From Leptobrachium leishanense (taxonomy: Eukaryota > Chordata > Amphibia > Anura > Megophryidae), in assembly GCA_009667805.1 (NCBI GenBank), contig CM019071.1, positions 44,651,593 to 44,715,592 on the forward strand: a DNA stretch of 64,000 bases, read 5' to 3'. The notes under the pieces were generated by a model. The model saw only the letters and a program-made list of their open reading frames with translations, searched no databases and was not told where the DNA came from. Below, in pieces: positions 32,201-42,489 of the stretch; the stretch's first letter is position 1, and the number at the start of each line of letters is the position of its first letter. The translations under genes were made by a program, and so were the position numbers.

Positions 32201-33614
32201 ACTCCTCAGTAACTCCTCAGTAACCCCTCAGTGACTCTTCAGTGACTCCTCAGTGACTCCTCAGTGACTCCTCAGTAACTCCTCAGTAACCCCTCAGTAA
32301 CCCCTCAGTGACTCCTCAGTGACTCCTCAGTGACTCCTCAGTAACCCCTCAGTAACTCCTCAGTGACCCCTCAGTGACCCCTCAGTGACTCCTCAGTGAC
32401 TCCTCAGTAACCCCTTAGTGACTCCTCAGTGACTCCTCAGTAACCCCTCAGTAACTCCTCAGTGACTCCTCAGTGACTCCTCAGTGACTCCTCAGTGTCT
32501 CCTCAGTAACCCCTCAGTAACTCCTCAGTGACTCCTCAGTAACTCCTCAGTAACCCCTCAGTGACTCCTCAGTAACTCCTCAGTGACTCCTCAGTGACTC
32601 CTCAGTAACCCCTCAGTAACTCCTCAGTGACTCCTCAGTAACCCCTCAGTAACTCCTCAGTGACCCCTCAGTGACCCCTCAGTGACTCCTCAGTGACTCC
32701 TCAGTAACCCCTCAGTAACTCCTCAGTGACTCCTCAGTGACTCCTCAGTAACCCCTCAGTAACTCCTCAGTGACTCCTCAGTGACTCCTCAGTAACTCCT
32801 CAGTAACCCCTCAGTGACTCCTCAGTGACTCCTCAGTGACTCCTCAGTAACCCCTCAGTATCTCCTCAGTGACTCCTCAGTAACCCCTCAGTAACTCATC
32901 AGTGACCCCTCAGTGACCCCTCAGTGACTCCTCAGTGACTCCTCAGTAACCCCTCAGTAACTCCTCAGTAACTCCTCAGTAACTCCTCAGTGACTCCTCA
33001 GTAACCCCTCAGTAACTCCTCAGTGACTCCTCAGTAACTCCTCAGTGACTCCTCAGTAACCGCTCAGTAACTCCTCAGTGACTCCTCAGTAACCCCTCAG
33101 TAACTCCTCAGTAACTCCTCAGTAACTCCTCAGTAACCCCTCAGTGACTCCTCAGTGACTCCTCAGTTAGTATAAAAATCACTCATTCAGAATGTAAATA
33201 CATAAAATGATTTGCCCATAGTTTACCCATTGCGTAGCGCTGTGGACTTTGTTGGAATATGGAACTGCAATCCCCACGAGGCTCAAGCAATCTAATGATT
33301 CACTGAGCATCATGGGAGATGTAGTTCCATAACATCTGGAGAGCAAAGTTGCTGACCTATGATGTAAGGGGTTAACACAGTAATGGATAAAGAGAGGTGA
33401 GTGCGGGAATTCTTTTGTGATGCAGGATACACACCTGTGTGAAGTTCTCTGGAAGTTCTTCGAGGTTAAGCTGGAGGAGGTTCCCAATCAGTGGCAGTGG
33501 AGTTGGTCCAGGGGGCATCTGGCTTTTCCTGTAGTGGCTCCTCCATATTAATACATAGATCAGGCAGGTAATGAAGAAAGCAATAACAAGAGTTCCTGTG
33601 ACTCCAGGGTCCAT
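14240..33614 (-). CDS. Cytochrome P450 family 2, gene B, complete (494 aa)
   Basis: Nine exons, all with GT-AG boundaries: 33435-33614, 28434-28596, 27224-27373, 26897-27057, 20084-20260, 19566-19707, 17393-17580, 14611-14752, 14240-14421 (180, 163, 150, 161, 177, 142, 188, 142, 182 nt; total 1485). This is the standard CYP2 exon plan. Residues 3-24 are an N-terminal membrane anchor, followed by [13 protein letters not shown]124 and R128 form the C-helix WxxxR motif; GGTET at 301-305 is the helix I oxygen-activation site; E358 and R361 form ExxR; FSAGKRICPG carries the axial Cys439. By family it is an ER-bound monooxygenase taking electrons from P450 reductase; the substrate is unknown. No frameshift or stop was found. 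Introns 1 and 4 carry most of the repeats. A pyrimidine run ending TTAG lies just before the ATG, so a non-coding 5' exon is possible. Confidence 0.93.
14753..15873. other. Gene B intron 7, 3' part
   Basis: No feature recognised beyond single-copy-looking intron sequence. Confidence 0.35.
15874..16768. mobile_element. CAGGGTTATTCA-terminus MITE, full length (895 bp)
   Basis: Begins CAGGGTTCTTCAAAGAG and ends CTCTTTGAATAACCCTG. It is flanked by TTA on both sides (15871-15873, 16769-16771), a 3-bp target duplication. The interior closely matches the copy at 25765-26673, including the TTCAATATCTAATAAACCGT block. It lies in gene B intron 7. Confidence 0.88.
16769..17392. other. Gene B intron 7, 5' part
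   Basis: No repeat terminus or coding motif recognised. Confidence 0.35.
17581..19565. other. Gene B intron 6
   Basis: About 2 kb. Short plus- and minus-strand open frames have no family signature and no exon-like splice context. Nothing recognised. Confidence 0.35.
20740..22110 (-). mobile_element. L1-like LINE, 5'-truncated ORF2 C-terminal region
   Basis: A 279-codon frame (20740-21579) contains a terminal cysteine-histidine cluster, CWRC followed by GHVWWFC (C-x2-C-x7-H-x4-C), typical of L1-clade ORF2, and ends in a natural-looking stop. Related coding sequence continues upstream in shifted frames to about 22100 (for example [14 protein letters not shown] near 21950-21990). It is truncated before the reverse transcriptase. 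It lies in gene B intron 4, same strand as the gene. Confidence 0.78.
22142..23388. mobile_element. Hairpin-chain element bounded by TTAA
   Basis: TTAACCCTTTCGCTGC at the left and the inverse of TTAACCACTTGAATGC at the right are imperfect inverted termini, each with TTAA outermost, as in piggyBac-type elements. Between them lies a run of stem-loops. Stems I checked base by base: 22720-22740/22748-22768; 22771-22789/22835-22853 with an inner 15-bp stem; 22858-22876/22880-22898 (19 bp perfect, 3-nt loop); 22955-22971/22978-22994 (17 perfect); 23014-23035/23041-23062 (22 perfect); 23166-23181/23186-23201 (16 perfect); 23226-23238/23240-23252 (13 perfect); 23342-23359/23361-23378. Smaller ones lie between, and weaker ones at 22438-22603. 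No coding capacity. The superfamily is inferred from TTAA only. Confidence 0.75.
23993..24917. repeat. Three adjoining CAGGGTTATTCA-terminus MITEs
   Basis: Copy 1 ends at 24146 (left end lost), copy 2 runs 24148-24758 around a nested insertion, copy 3 runs 24759-24917. Each repeats the same short palindromic interior (AAATAGCC, AGATAAATGGG, TTCTCCTG). They sit back to back inside the hAT derivative. Confidence 0.8.
24243..24669. mobile_element. TTA-target MITE, subfamily 2, nested (427 bp)
   Basis: Termini GGCTAGGGTCAGAC and GATCCTAGCC with TTA at 24240-24242 and 24670-24672. The neighbouring MITE copies preserve the empty site (CCCATTTATCTCAC read on one strand), which directly shows that TTA was duplicated. 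Confidence 0.9.
25765..26673. mobile_element. CAGGGTTATTCA-terminus MITE, full length (909 bp)
   Basis: Starts CAGGGTAATTCAAAGAG, ends CTCTTTGAATAGCCCTG, flanked by TGT on both sides. Near twin of 15874-16768. It lies in gene B intron 4, ending 224 bp from exon 4. Confidence 0.85.
27374..28433. other. Gene B intron 2
   Basis: About 1 kb without a recognisable repeat terminus. A GC-richer stretch near 28060-28190 repeats ACGTCT-like words but has no clear period. Confidence 0.35.
28934..28979. mobile_element. 46-bp foldback remnant of a CAGGGTTATTCA MITE
   Basis: GTTATTCACAGAG and its inverse TTTGTGAATAACCCTG are separated by only a few bases. Both termini of the family survive with almost the whole interior gone. 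Confidence 0.7.
28981..29483. repeat. 52-bp minisatellite
   Basis: Period 52 is set by successive TGTTGGTG words at 29041, 29093 and 29145; about nine units, rich in TATGTGTGTG. It begins at the foldback remnant. Gene B intron 1. The His/Thr-rich open frames are artefacts. Confidence 0.93.
29695..30495. repeat. 39-bp minisatellite
   Basis: About 20 units built on CTGCTGCACAGCCTTCAGGG followed by CTTCTAATCAGCTCAGCTC. Units diverge more at the left. Gene B intron 1. Confidence 0.92.
30640..30825 (+). mobile_element. LINE/SINE 3' tail
   Basis: Contains GACTGTAAGCTCCTAC, then TTGTAAAGCGCTGCGGAA and a TAATAATAATAA tail, the arrangement found at the 3' ends of L2/CR1-type elements in frogs and fishes. 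No coding part is visible. Confidence 0.5.
30826..31542. other. AT-rich part of gene B intron 1
   Basis: AT-rich sequence with ATTATT runs; nothing else recognised. Confidence 0.4.
31543..33168. repeat. 11-bp minisatellite, about 148 units
   Basis: Units are variants of CCTCAGTGACT, CCTCAGTAACC and CCTCAGTAACT in irregular order, with almost constant 11-bp spacing. It ends about 270 bp from exon 1 of gene B, inside intron 1. Confidence 0.96.
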
Positions 33615-33737
33615 TCTAAAAAAAACCCAAAAACCAGCAGGACAATAAAAACTAATATTTTGTATTTGGAGCCGGGAGAAATGGGCACCCGGTGACATTA
33701 AAAATTGGGAATCTATATGCTTTTATTACTTTGTATT

Positions 33738-33845
33738 TCTGTAACGACTGTAACAATTCAATGCTCTTGAACCCAGGACGTACTGAAAACAAGAGAAATC
33801 TCAATGTATCCTTCCTGGAAAACACTTTATAAATAAATAAATAAA
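33738..33845. repeat. AAATA-tailed dispersed repeat, copy 1
   Basis: Shares the blocks CTTGAACCCAGGAC, CTCAATGTATCCTTCCTGG and a TTTATAAATAAATAAA tail with copies at 40256-40360 (inverse) and 62096-62290. Family unknown; it looks like a retroelement 3' tail. Confidence 0.7.
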
Positions 33846-33911
33846 ATCACAGTTTGAGAGATTGTGTTTAACGTGTAAATTGAATTTATTCATTAACCTG
33901 CTCGACATTTA

Positions 33912-34339
33912 AGGCTGGGGTCAGACCAGAGCACTTTTAACGTGCGTTCTGGCGCACATAATTACGGCCGCACTAGCAGCAGATGACGGGCAATGACGGC
34001 CAATATACGATGTACGGCCGCACAAAAGTCCGGCCGTGCAACGCAAGTGGAATTTGAACGCATTTTTCTGAGAACGCTGAACCGCTAGTACTGACGTACA
34101 GAGTGCGCAGCTGCGGCATAGCGGCGTGTGTGCGTGATTAGGAGACGTCAGACGCTGCTAATGTCCAGCTTACATAACGTCCAGACGCAAAAAGAGTTTT
34201 ATTGACGATCCGTACAAAATCACGCCCGAAAATGCTCGTCGTCTGACCGTTTTTGCGCATTCCGTGAAAAAATACGTCAATGCGTTCGGACGCACTTTTT
34301 CACGTTCGCGGGGAAAAATGCTTTTGTCTGACCCTAGCC
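33912..34339. mobile_element. TTA-target MITE, subfamily 2 (428 bp)
   Basis: Starts AGGCTGGGGTCAGAC, ends CTGACCCTAGCC, flanked by TTA (33909-33911, 34340-34342). Interior as in 43542-43960. It lies about 300 bp upstream of the gene B start codon. Confidence 0.9.
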
Positions 34340-34499
34340 TTAATCTCTTTCTAAAAGATATAAATATTACATCTCTCTAATTAGTTCCTCAACCAAATAA
34401 GATAATAATAAGAACAATAAAGTATATGTCGCACTTTTTTGTAGGTTTAACATTGTTTCACTCATTAGAAAAAAAATTAGATATATTTTGAAAAACTAA

Positions 34500-34825
34500 T
34501 CCTAATAGTGACCCTTATCCGTCAAACCCTAAAATTTATGCTAAACCAAAATATAATACTAAAAGTAACCCTAACATTTATCCTAAACGTAATCCTAATC
34601 CTAAAAGTAACACTAATCCAAACCTTAACCCTAAATTTAACCCGAACCATAGTTCTAACCTCTAAAAGTAGCCCTAACCCTAATCCTAGACCTCAAAGTA
34701 ACTCTAAGCGTAACCCTCAAAATAACCCTAACCATAGTCCTAACCTTAACATTAATCCTAAATGTAACCCTCAAAGTAACCCTAATCCTAACCCTCAGGG
34801 TTACTCTTAGGGTTTAGGTTAGGCT
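34500..34825. repeat. Degenerate CCCTAA-like repeat
   Basis: Many words of the type AACCCTAA, AATCCTAA and AACCCTCAAAG in loose tandem. It resembles decayed interstitial telomere-type sequence, but no perfect run exceeds about two units. Confidence 0.65.
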
Positions 34826-34982
34826 AACTAACTTCTGATAAAAGGGTATAGAGGATAGTGTATTGGTAGTGTAGAGAGGGTATAAAAGAGGGGGTATAGA
34901 GGGGAAAGGGGGACAAAAGGGGAAAAAGTGGGTGCACCTCCAAATTTTCCAAACCAATCCCTTATCAAATCAGTCTGACTAG

Positions 34983-35052
34983 GAAATGACTGTATCTGCC
35001 TGTGTCTGCTTTATGTATCTGTATCTGCTTTATGTATCTGCTTTATGTATAC
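34983..35052. repeat. Small outlying copy of the TATCTGCTTTATG array
   Basis: About five units (TATCTGCTTTATG, TATCTGCCTG-like) 590 bp before the main array. Confidence 0.85.
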
Positions 35053-35639
35053 AGGACTGAGGAAGCCTACAGTGTTGTTGGGCGAAACGCGTCTCTATAT
35101 ATATTTTTTAATAAATGTTGCATACTTACTATAAGTATAGTGCATTTTTTCTGTTCATTTTTCTCCAGTCTGACCAACCTATTGGCTACAGATCTGCGAT
35201 ATACCTATATACTGAGCCACTTCCTAAAGAGGCTCAAAAGATTGTAAGTATTCAATTCTTAATGTGCCAATATAAGAATACTGATATTTGCGCAATGGAA
35301 GTGTCTTTTTGCCTTTAAAGTGCTAAAGAAATCTTTTTATGGATGATCCCACGGCTGATCCAAGTGTGAAAAATTGTGTGCAAGGGGTGTGACCCCCCAG
35401 AGTGGTCAAGAAGCGATGATAGTTGAGCCCTATTAGGCTCTACACTTGTGAGTTCCTCATACATACAATTTGTATTTTATTTATTTGAAACGTTATTGCA
35501 CCATGGAGTCTTTTATCATTCAATATTAGGTCATGATTATGATTTCAAAATCAGGAAACATCAAGATCATTGTTGAAGTTTCCCAATCAAGTTGCTTCTT
35601 AACAAGTTAAGTGCGCTCACACCGGGGCTAGTACCTATT
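35053..35639. other. Insert between the two parts of the array
   Basis: Begins with GGACTGAGGAAGCCTAC and GGCGAAACGCGTC, words I associate with a dispersed amphibian repeat, but I cannot name the family. It separates two blocks of the same minisatellite, so it may be an insertion. Confidence 0.35.
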
Positions 35640-38600
35640 GCTTTATGTATCTGCCTGTATCTGCTTTATGTATCTGCCTGTATCTGCTTTATGTATCTGC
35701 CTGTATCTGCTTTATGTATCTGCTTTATGTATCTGCCTGTATCTGCTTTATGTATCTGCCTGTATCTGCTTTATGTATCTGCTTTATGTATCTGCTTTAT
35801 GTATCTGCCTGTATCTGCTTTATGTATCTGCTTTATGTATCTGCTTTATGTATCTGCCTGTATCTGCATCTGCCTGTATCTGCTTTATGTATCTGCTTTA
35901 TGTATCTGCCTATGTGATCTGCTATGTATCTTTTTATGTATCTGCTTTATGTATCTGCTTTATGTATCTGCCTGTATCTGCTTTATGTATCTGCTTTATG
36001 TATCTGGCTGCTTTATGTATCTGCTTTATGTATCTGCCTGTATCTGCTTTATGTATCTGCCTGTATCTGCTTTATGTATCTGCTATGTATCTGCCTGTAT
36101 CTGCTTTATGTATCTGCTTTATGTATCTGCTTTATGTATCTGCCTGTATCTGCTTTATGTATCTGCTTTATGTATCTGCCTGTATCTGCTTTATGTATCT
36201 GCTTTATGTATCTGCTTTATGTATCGGCTTTATGTATCTGCCTGTATTGCTTTATGTATCTGCTTTATTATCTGCTTTATGTATCTGCCTGTATCTGCTT
36301 TATGTATCTGCTTTATGTATCTGCCTGTATCTGCTTTATGTATCTGCTTTATGTATCTGCTTTATGTATCTGCCTGTATCTGCTTTATGTATTTGCTTTA
36401 TGTATCTGCTTATGTATCTGCTTTATGTATCTGCCTGTATCTGCTTTATGTATCTGCCTGTATCTGCTTTATGTATCTGCTTTATGTATCTGCCTGTATC
36501 TGCTTTATGTATCTGCCTGTATCTGCTTTATGTATCTGCTTTATGTATCTGCTTTATGTATCTGCCTGTATCTGCTTTATGTATCTGCTTTATGTATCTG
36601 CTTTATGTATCTGCCTGTATCTGCATCTGCCTGTATCTGCTTTATGTATCTGCTTTATGTATCTGCCTGTATCTGCTTTATGTATCTGCTTGTATCTGCT
36701 TTATGTATCTGCTTTATGTATCTGCTTTATGTATCTGCCTGTATCTGCTTTATGTATCTGCTTTATGTATCTGCCTGTATCTGCTTTATGTATCTGCTTT
36801 ATGTATCTGCCTGTATCTGCTTTATGTATCTGCCTGTATCTGCTTTATGTATCTGCTTTATGTATCTGCCTGTATCTGCTTTATGTATCTGCTTTATGTA
36901 TCTGCTTTATGTATCTGCCTGTATCTGCTTTATGTATCTGCTTTATGTATCTGCCTGTATCTGCTTTATGTATCTGCTTTATGTATCTGCTTTATGTATC
37001 GGCTTTATGTATCTGCCTGTATCTGCTTTATGTATCTGCTTTATGTATCTGCTTTATGTATCTGCCTGTATCTGCTTTATGTATCTGCTTTATGTATCTG
37101 CCTGTATCTGCTTTATGTATCTGCTTTATGTATCTGCTTTATGTATCTGCCTGTATCTGCTTTATGTATTTGCTTTATGTATCTGCTTTATGTATCTGCT
37201 TTATGTATCTGCCTGTATCTGCTTTATGTATCTGCTTTATGTATCTGCTTTATGTATCTGCCTGTATCTGCTTTATGTATCTGCCTGTATTTGCTTTATG
37301 TATCTGCTTTATGTATCTGCTTTATGTATCTGCCTGTATCTGCTTTATGTATCTGCCTGTATCTGCTTTATGTATCTGCTTTATGTATCTGCCTGTATCT
37401 GCTTTATGTATCTGCTTTATGTATCTGCTTTATGTATCTGCCTGTATCTGCTTTATGTATCTGCTTTATGTATCTGCTTTATGTATCTGCCTGTATCTGC
37501 TTTATGTATCTGCTTTATGTATCTACCTGTATCTGCTTTATGTATCTGCCTGTCTGCTTTATGTATCTGCTTTATGTATCTGCTTTATGTATCTGCCTGT
37601 ATCTGCTTTATGTATCTGCTTTATGTATCTGCTTTATGTATCTGCCTGTATCTGCTTTATGTATCTGCTTTATGTATCTGCCTGTATCTGCTTTATGTAT
37701 CTGCTTTATGTATCTGCCTGTATCTGCTTTATGTATCTGCTTTATGTATCTGCCTGTATCTGCTTTATGTATCTGCCTGTATCTGCTTTATGTATCTGCT
37801 TTATGTATCTGCCTGTATCTGCTTTATTGTATCTGTTTATGTATCTGCTTTATGTATCTGCCTGTATCTGCTTTATGTATCTGCTTTATGTATCTGCTTT
37901 ATGTATCTGCCTGTATCTGCTTTATGTATCTCTTTATGTATCTGCCTGTATCTGCTTTATGTATCTGCCTGTCTGCTTTATGTATCTGCTTTATGTATCT
38001 GCTTTATGTATCTGCTTTATGTATCTGCCTGTATCTGCTTTATGTATCTGCTTTATGTATCTGCCTGTATCTGCTTTATGTATCTGCTTTATGTATCTGC
38101 CTGTATCTGCTTTATGTATCTGCTTTATGTATCTGCTTTATGTATCTGCTTTATGTATCTGCTTTATGTATCTGCCTGTATCTGCTTTATGTATCTGCTT
38201 TATGTATCTGCCTGTATCTGCTTTATGTATCTGCATGTATCTGCTTTATGTATCTGCTTTATGTATCTGCCTGTATCTGCTTTATGTATCTGCCTGTATC
38301 TGCTTTATGTATCTGCTTTATGTATCTGCTTTATGTATCTGCCTGTATCTGCTTTATGTATCTGCTTTATGTATCTGCTTTATGTATCTGCCTGTATCTG
38401 CTTTATGTATCTGCTTTATGTATCTACTTTATGTATCTGCCTGTATCTGCTTTATGTATCTGCTTTATGTATCTGCCTGTATCTGCTTTATGTATCTGCC
38501 TGTATCTGCTTTATGTATTCTGCTTTTATGTATCTGCCTGTATCTGCTTTATGTATCTGCTTTATGTATCTGCTTTATGTATCTGCCTGTATCTGCTTTA

Positions 38601-39396
38601 TGTATCTGCTTTATGTATCTGCCTGTATCTGCTTTATGTATCTGCTTTATGTATCTGCTTTATGTATCTGCCTGTATCTGCTTTATGTATTTGCTTTATG
38701 TATCTGCTTTATGTATCTGCTTTATGTATCTGCTTTATGTATTTGCTTTATGTATCTGCTTTATGTATTTGCTTTATGTATCTGCCTGTATCTGCTTTAT
38801 GTATCTGCTTTATGTATCTGCCTGTATCTGCTTTATGTATCTGCTTTATGTATCTGCCTGTATCTGCTTTATGTATCTGCTTTATGTATCTGCTTTATGT
38901 ATCTGCCTGTATCTGCTTTATGTATCTGCTTTATGTATCTGCCTGTATCTGCTTTATGTATCTGCCTGTATCTGCTTTATGTATCTGCCTGTATCTGCTT
39001 TATGTATCTGCTTTATGTATCTGCCTGTATCTGCTTTATGTATCTGCCTGTATCTGCTTTATGTATCTGCTTTATGTACGTGCTTTATGTATCTGCCTGT
39101 ATCTGCTTTATGTATCTGCCTGTATCTGCTTTATGTATTTGCTTTATGTATCTGCTTTATGTATCTGCCTGTATCTGCTTTATGTATCTGCTTTATGTAT
39201 CTGCCTGTATCTGCTTTATGTATCTGCCTGTATCTGCTTTATGTATCTGCTTTATGTATCTGCCTGTATCTGCTTTATGTATCTGCTTGTATCTGCTTTA
39301 TGTATCTGCTTTATGTATCTGCCTGTATCTGCTTTATGTATCTGCTTGTATCTGCTTTATGTATCTGCTTTATGTATCTGCCTGTATCTGCTTTAT
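35640..39396. repeat. Two-unit tandem array, 3.75 kb (13-bp and 10-bp units)
   Basis: Built of two units, TATCTGCTTTATG (13 bp) and TATCTGCCTG (10 bp), in irregular order, with rare variants (TATTTG, TATCGG, small indels). Neither unit nor any junction makes a stop codon, so all three forward frames stay open for up to 1276 codons. The Leu/Tyr/Cys/Met text has no start context, splice signal or homology and is not a gene. It lies between genes B and C. Confidence 0.97.
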
Positions 39397-40229
39397 GCCG
39401 CACAGATAATACTTTTCATTGACAATGTAAAAAAAACTTGAAACACTCTCTTCCTCTCTCTCACTCAGTGAATTAACCCTTTGCGTTATCCCTCTGTAAC
39501 TCTTCTTCTCTGCCTTTTTTTTCAGGATCCAGCCTGCACAGTTTTTTGCATAACACGGATATTTTGTAACCATGTGTTCTGGCATTGCGCAATACTCACG
39601 CGAAAACACCCAGGTACATGTTACACACCGTGCTGAGCTCATCTATTAACCCCTTAATACGAGCAGTGACATATCAATGTGATTTTCCTGAAATTATAAC
39701 TCAAAACTCACTTATATAGGTCAGAGCGAGGACACAGAGACAGAGAGGGAAGAGAGTGTAAAGAGTTAACCCTTTCAGACACAGCATTAAAATTGAAAAA
39801 TAAAAAATAAAATGTTTAGATAAATCTGTAAATAAAGACATGGAACGCGCTAGTGTAATTTGGGCATTTACAGAGCTTCCAATCTGAGAAGCCACAGTGC
39901 CTGAAAGGGTTAATAAAATTCACTCAAATATACAGCTATGAACCTGTCAGCAAGTATGTTAGTTTATAGCAGAATTTACAGCAAAATTAAAGGTTTTATT
40001 TGCTAAAAAATGAATTATGCGGTTATTTGGTGCTAAAATTTGATATATTATTCTGTATCATATACACATATATATAAATATATATATAAAATAACGTTTA
40101 CAATTGTAGGAGACATTTACACATCTCAGCAATTCAGAGAACTGCTTTCCCCACAGAGCTCATAATGCGCTACATTTCCAAAATGCAGCAAGGAAGTCTG
40201 GGTAGGACATGCAAATGACTGAGGTCTCC

Positions 40230-40255
<26 letters not shown>
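39397..40255. other. Spacer between genes B and C
   Basis: AT-rich sequence with short TATA runs (40230-40262). No gene recognised. Confidence 0.4.
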
Positions 40256-40265
<10 letters not shown>

Positions 40266-40360
40266 TTATAAAGTGTTTTACCAGGAAGATACATTGAGAT
40301 TCTCTGGTTTTCAGTTTGTCCTGGGTTCAAGAACATTGAATTGTTACAGAAACACAAAGT
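40256..40360. repeat. AAATA-tailed dispersed repeat, copy 2 (inverse)
   Basis: Reverse orientation of the repeat at 33738-33845, beginning TTTATTTATAAAGTG and containing GTCCTGGGTTCAAGAAC. A TA microsatellite precedes it. Confidence 0.7.
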
Positions 40361-40975
40361 AATAAAATGCAATATATTAAAAAAAATAATAATAATAAAA
40401 TATATATATATATCTTATTACACAGGCTGCTGTTTAGTAAGTGAAGGTCACACAATCTCATGATCAAATCATATCTGCTGCATTTCATTTCTTCTATCCC
40501 TCCTCTCCCCATTAACCGCCCTCACTCTCCATTATTATGTATCCAGCGCTACTCCTTGTCTCTCCCCCCTCTCTGGATCCCTCTCCCCCCCCCAGCCTGC
40601 CCCTTCCTTACCCTCACTGCAGATTCCTCTATAGATTCCTCTATAGAGCTCTCACTGTTTGTCTTTCCCACCCCTCAGTGTTATAGTCCACGCCTGCCCC
40701 AGGGTTGGCCTCCAAGTTCCTGTCATGAAGAATTTAACCAGTGAGATTCCATTCTGTCACTTTATTTACAAACACAGACACAGCCTGGAAACAATGTGTC
40801 ACATGGCGATACATAAACATGCGGCTACTGTAAATACACATGAACACCCCCCCCCCCAAACAGAAAACACTAAGTGACATAAACAGAGAATGAGCAGGAC
40901 CAGCAGGAGCATTAATTCCGCATGGGTAAAAATCTACAGGATATTAAACAATTATAGAATTATAAAAAGCACTGC
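40361..40975. other. Unassigned spacer
   Basis: Pyrimidine-rich at 40490-40620; no exon-like or transposon-terminus signal found. Confidence 0.35.
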
Positions 40976-41753
40976 GAGGCTTATTCACTAACCTGCGAAT
41001 TTACCACTGAATGCACCGAACGGGGATTTCACTGTATGTGCAATTTCAGGCCAATTCATCCGTTCACCAAGCTATCAATTCACCAAATCCAGGCGAACTG
41101 ACAGCGAAATACGGTGCAATTCGACGACTACGAAATTGTCCCATAGAGAACTATCTATTCTTCAATTGACAGAATCGCACCGAAATTACGGTGAAATGAC
41201 CTGATTTCTAAGTTTCATTTCGAGAGGTTTAAACATCCGATTCCCATAGGTTTTAATATTAAAAATTTAAAATTTTTTTAAAAAATACGTTTTATTATTT
41301 CAATTTTTTTTACAAAAATCTTTTTCTTATATTTTTTACGACATTTTTGTATTTTTTTGTGTTTTTGTATTTTTTTCGAAGACGTTTTATTTTTTTAAGG
41401 CTTTTTAATTATTTTTTAATAGATCTCTTTATTATTTTGGAACATACCATTTTTTTTAGGAAGCTTTTTTATTATTGGGACACGTTTTTAATACATTCTT
41501 ATTGATTTAACCTCCTGTTAGGAGAATATTATTCTTATTTTTTATTTTTTCAGTTCGGTGAAATTCACCGAGGCTAATCCGACACAAATCGGCGTTTTTC
41601 AATGACGGCTGACAACTTCGTCGGCGACTCCGTTTTCAGGTGAACATTTGATAAACAGTGAATTCACAGAATTCTTGATGAAATGGAATCACCGAAGTGA
41701 AGTGAAATGAGTGGAGATGGAGTTAAATTTGGGTGCTTTGTGAATAGACCCCT
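40976..41753. mobile_element. MITE with GGCTTATTCACTAA terminus
   Basis: Left end GAGGCTTATTCACTAACC, right end TTTGTGAATAGACCCCT, AT-rich centre and flanking CGAA-rich arms as in the 8757-9716 copy. Boundaries within a few bases. Confidence 0.65.
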
Positions 41754-42489
41754 AAATGATGCTGTATTTCACAAAACTGGAGATTTCTATCGTTTTTTAA
41801 ATGTTTACCATTGGAGATAATTGCACAGGGAGGCGCTTCACACTGGAAATGCTTTATCCAAATCTGCTATGAATGCGCCTGTCATTGAAAGGGTTAATGG
41901 AGAACGTGTTTGCTGTCATACAATCACTGATAATTACTGTGAGCTTTGGCTCCGGTTATTCTGGCAAGAAAATGAAAAAAAAAAAAGACTGTAAGAGCAG
42001 AGTAACGAGTTGTTCTTTTGTTCAACAGGTTGAATGACTGGAATAAAAGCCATTATATACACAGTATATATATATACACACACATGCTTACATGCTGCTA
42101 AGGAAACGTCGTGAAACTAACAGGACATTGTGTTGTATTCAGGTGGAATAATATATCACGTTTCACTTCATTGAAAGTTTGTGTTTTTAATACTATTCCA
42201 CCAATAGATTGTTGTTTATCTTAGGCTGGGGTCAGACGAGCGCAGTGATCACGTCCGTGTCGCCGCACATTTTAACGTCCGTGATAGCATACAATTATGA
42301 TCAATAGACCCACACACGAAGTACGTCCGCACAGAAGAGCAGAAGCACAACGGACGCGGCAAACGGACGCGGCAAATGGACGCAAGTCAGGCAAGAACGT
42401 AAAACTGCTAGAGCGGACATGCGGAGTGCTCCATGTCCGCAACGTCAACATAGCTTTATGTGTAAGTGATGGAACGTGGTCAGACTGAC

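Noticed and set aside
34500..34825. Possible functional interstitial telomere
   Set aside because: CCCTAA-type words are too degenerate and irregular; only decayed telomere-like repeat is supportable.
35592..39441. Open frames of 1276, 1267 and 1161 codons on the plus strand
   Set aside because: They are translations of the same 13/10-bp tandem array in all three frames. No codon bias, splice context or domain.
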